DNA from: Chitinophagaceae bacterium
GTDB lineage: Bacteria; Bacteroidota; Bacteroidia; Chitinophagales; Chitinophagaceae
Assembly: GCA_020853515.1 (NCBI GenBank)
Contig: JADYYU010000056.1
Coordinates: 1 to 7,113, forward strand
DNA: 7,113 bases
Reading direction: 5' to 3'
Under the pieces are notes generated by a model. The model was not told the origin of the DNA. It worked only from the letters and a program-made list of their open reading frames with translations, and made no database searches. This document shows, one piece after another, positions 6,113 to 7,113 of this stretch. A program made the position numbers and the translations under genes. The stretch's first letter is position 1; the number at the start of each line of letters is the position of its first letter.

Positions 6113-7113
6113 ATGTATAGAATCTTTTTATTGTGTTTAATTTTTCATTCCGCTACTGCTTTTTCGCAAGGCAACTATTTTCAGCAACAAACCGATTATA
6201 CGATCGATGTGAAGCTGAATGACAACAGTCATATTTTGCATGCTTATGAAAAAATAAATTATACTAATCACTCGCCTGATACATTAAAATTCCTCTTCTT
6301 TCATTTATGGCCGAATGCTTACCGCAACGACCGCACTGCCTTCAGCGACCATATGGTTGAAAACAAGCAAACGGGCTTTTATTTCAGCAAGGCTGATCAG
6401 CGGGGCTTTATAGATAGTTTAAAATTTAAAGTAAATAATGAGGAAGTGAATATCAGTGAATACAATAACAATCCTGATATTGTGTTGCTTGAATTACTGA
6501 AACCTTTGTTACCTAACGAAACAGTTGAAATCACCACCCCATTCAGAGTCGTTATACCGGAAGTTTTTTCACGCATGGGCCATCATGAGCAGGCCTATCA
6601 GATTTCACAATGGTATCCCAAACCGGCCGTGTATGATCAATACGGATGGCATCCGATGCCCTACCTTGACCAGGGCGAATTTTATAGTGAGTTTGGTAGT
6701 TATACTGTAAATATTACTTTACCGGCTAACTATGTAACCGCTGCTACCGGAGACTTACAAACCGATTCGGAAAAAAAGTGGATCGAAAGCCGTATTTTAA
6801 AAAATGACACGACACTCTTAATAAAACTGGCTGAGAATCCAGCATCCGACGCCCGATATAAAACCATCACGTACAAACAAAACAATGTACACGATTTTGC
6901 GTGGTTTGCCAATAAGCAATTTGTAATTGAAAAAGCGACCGATATTTCAGAAAGCAACAAGCAAACAGCCTGCTACAGTTTTTTTACCCCGAAAGACCGC
7001 AAATTTTATGACAGCAGCAGTTTTGTGACTGCAAAAACTATCCACTACCTCTCTGCCCATGTGGGCGAATACCCATATCAGCAAGCTTCTGTAGTGGCCG
7101 GTTTTCTGCTGGC
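6113..7113 (+). CDS. Secreted M1-family metallopeptidase, N-terminal part (cut by window end)
   Basis: The first 333 codons of a gene that runs off the right edge. Residues 1-18 form a signal peptide with a probable cleavage AFS|QG, giving a periplasmic or secreted protein. The body matches the N-terminal saddle-like beta domain of M1 aminopeptidases as found in Bacteroidota: INYTNHSPDTLKFLFFHLWPNAYRNDR (48-74), ISQWYPKPAVYD (164-175), GWHPMPYLDQGEFYSEFG (178-195), TLPANYVTAATG (202-213) and HDFAWFANKQF (260-270). The visible part stops just where the substrate-binding G-x-M-E-N/Y motif should follow (after SVVAGFLL, 326-333). The zinc-binding HExxH lies outside, so catalytic competence cannot be judged. 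The ATG follows the sugar transferase stop by only six T residues, suggesting one transcript. Confidence 0.93.
   Translation, partial: MYRIFLLCLIFHSATAFSQGNYFQQQTDYTIDVKLNDNSHILHAYEKINYTNHSPDTLKFLFFHLWPNAYRNDRTAFSDHMVENKQTGFYFSKADQRGFIDSLKFKVNNEEVNISEYNNNPDIVLLELLKPLLPNETVEITTPFRVVIPEVFSRMGHHEQAYQISQWYPKPAVYDQYGWHPMPYLDQGEFYSEFGSYTVNITLPANYVTAATGDLQTDSEKKWIESRILKNDTTLLIKLAENPASDARYKTITYKQNNVHDFAWFANKQFVIEKATDISESNKQTACYSFFTPKDRKFYDSSSFVTAKTIHYLSAHVGEYPYQQASVVAGFLL

Noticed and set aside
1..7113. Mobile element, CRISPR array, toxin-antitoxin or phage defence system
   Set aside because: No transposase, integrase, direct-repeat array, target duplications or paired small genes are visible; gene content and spacing look like core chromosome.

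Overview
The window looks like ordinary chromosome from a Bacteroidota bacterium, most likely a Sphingobacteriaceae-type genus such as Mucilaginibacter or Pedobacter. That placement is an inference. It rests on the AT-leaning sequence, start codons without Shine-Dalgarno motifs, a group II-type IlvE, a lipoprotein with a K-E-E motif just after its lipid-anchored cysteine, and an M1 peptidase carrying a block typical of Bacteroidota (HPMPYLDQGEFYSEFG).

Layout. Bases 1-229 hold no recognisable gene. Bases 230-1695 form a tight leftward operon. Read in its own direction it encodes a 149-residue protein of unknown function, then an RdgB/HAM1-type non-canonical purine NTP pyrophosphatase (TGATG overlap), then a hotdog-fold thioesterase 12 bp further on. 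A 64-bp divergent promoter region (1696-1759) separates it from a rightward series. That series is the branched-chain aminotransferase ilvE, a degenerate Gfo/Idh/MocA-like oxidoreductase relative, a lipoprotein, a polyprenyl-phosphate sugar phosphotransferase (TAATG overlap with the lipoprotein gene), and the start of a secreted M1 metallopeptidase cut off by the window end. Only six T residues separate the last two genes.

How the genes may work together. The leftward operon has a housekeeping character: RdgB removes ITP/XTP, the thioesterase hydrolyses an acyl thioester, and the 149-residue protein faintly resembles the DNA polymerase III psi subunit. In the rightward series, the lipoprotein, the sugar transferase and the M1 peptidase all concern the cell envelope. 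The lipoprotein gene and the sugar transferase gene appear translationally coupled, yet no wider polysaccharide cluster is visible.

I saw no tRNA, rRNA, CRISPR array, insertion sequence or convincing terminator. I did not find a clearly new biological system. The most unusual items are the pseudoenzyme-like Gfo/Idh relative, the possible HolD-like protein, the lipoprotein/sugar-transferase coupling, and a dyad with promoter-like elements in the divergent gap.
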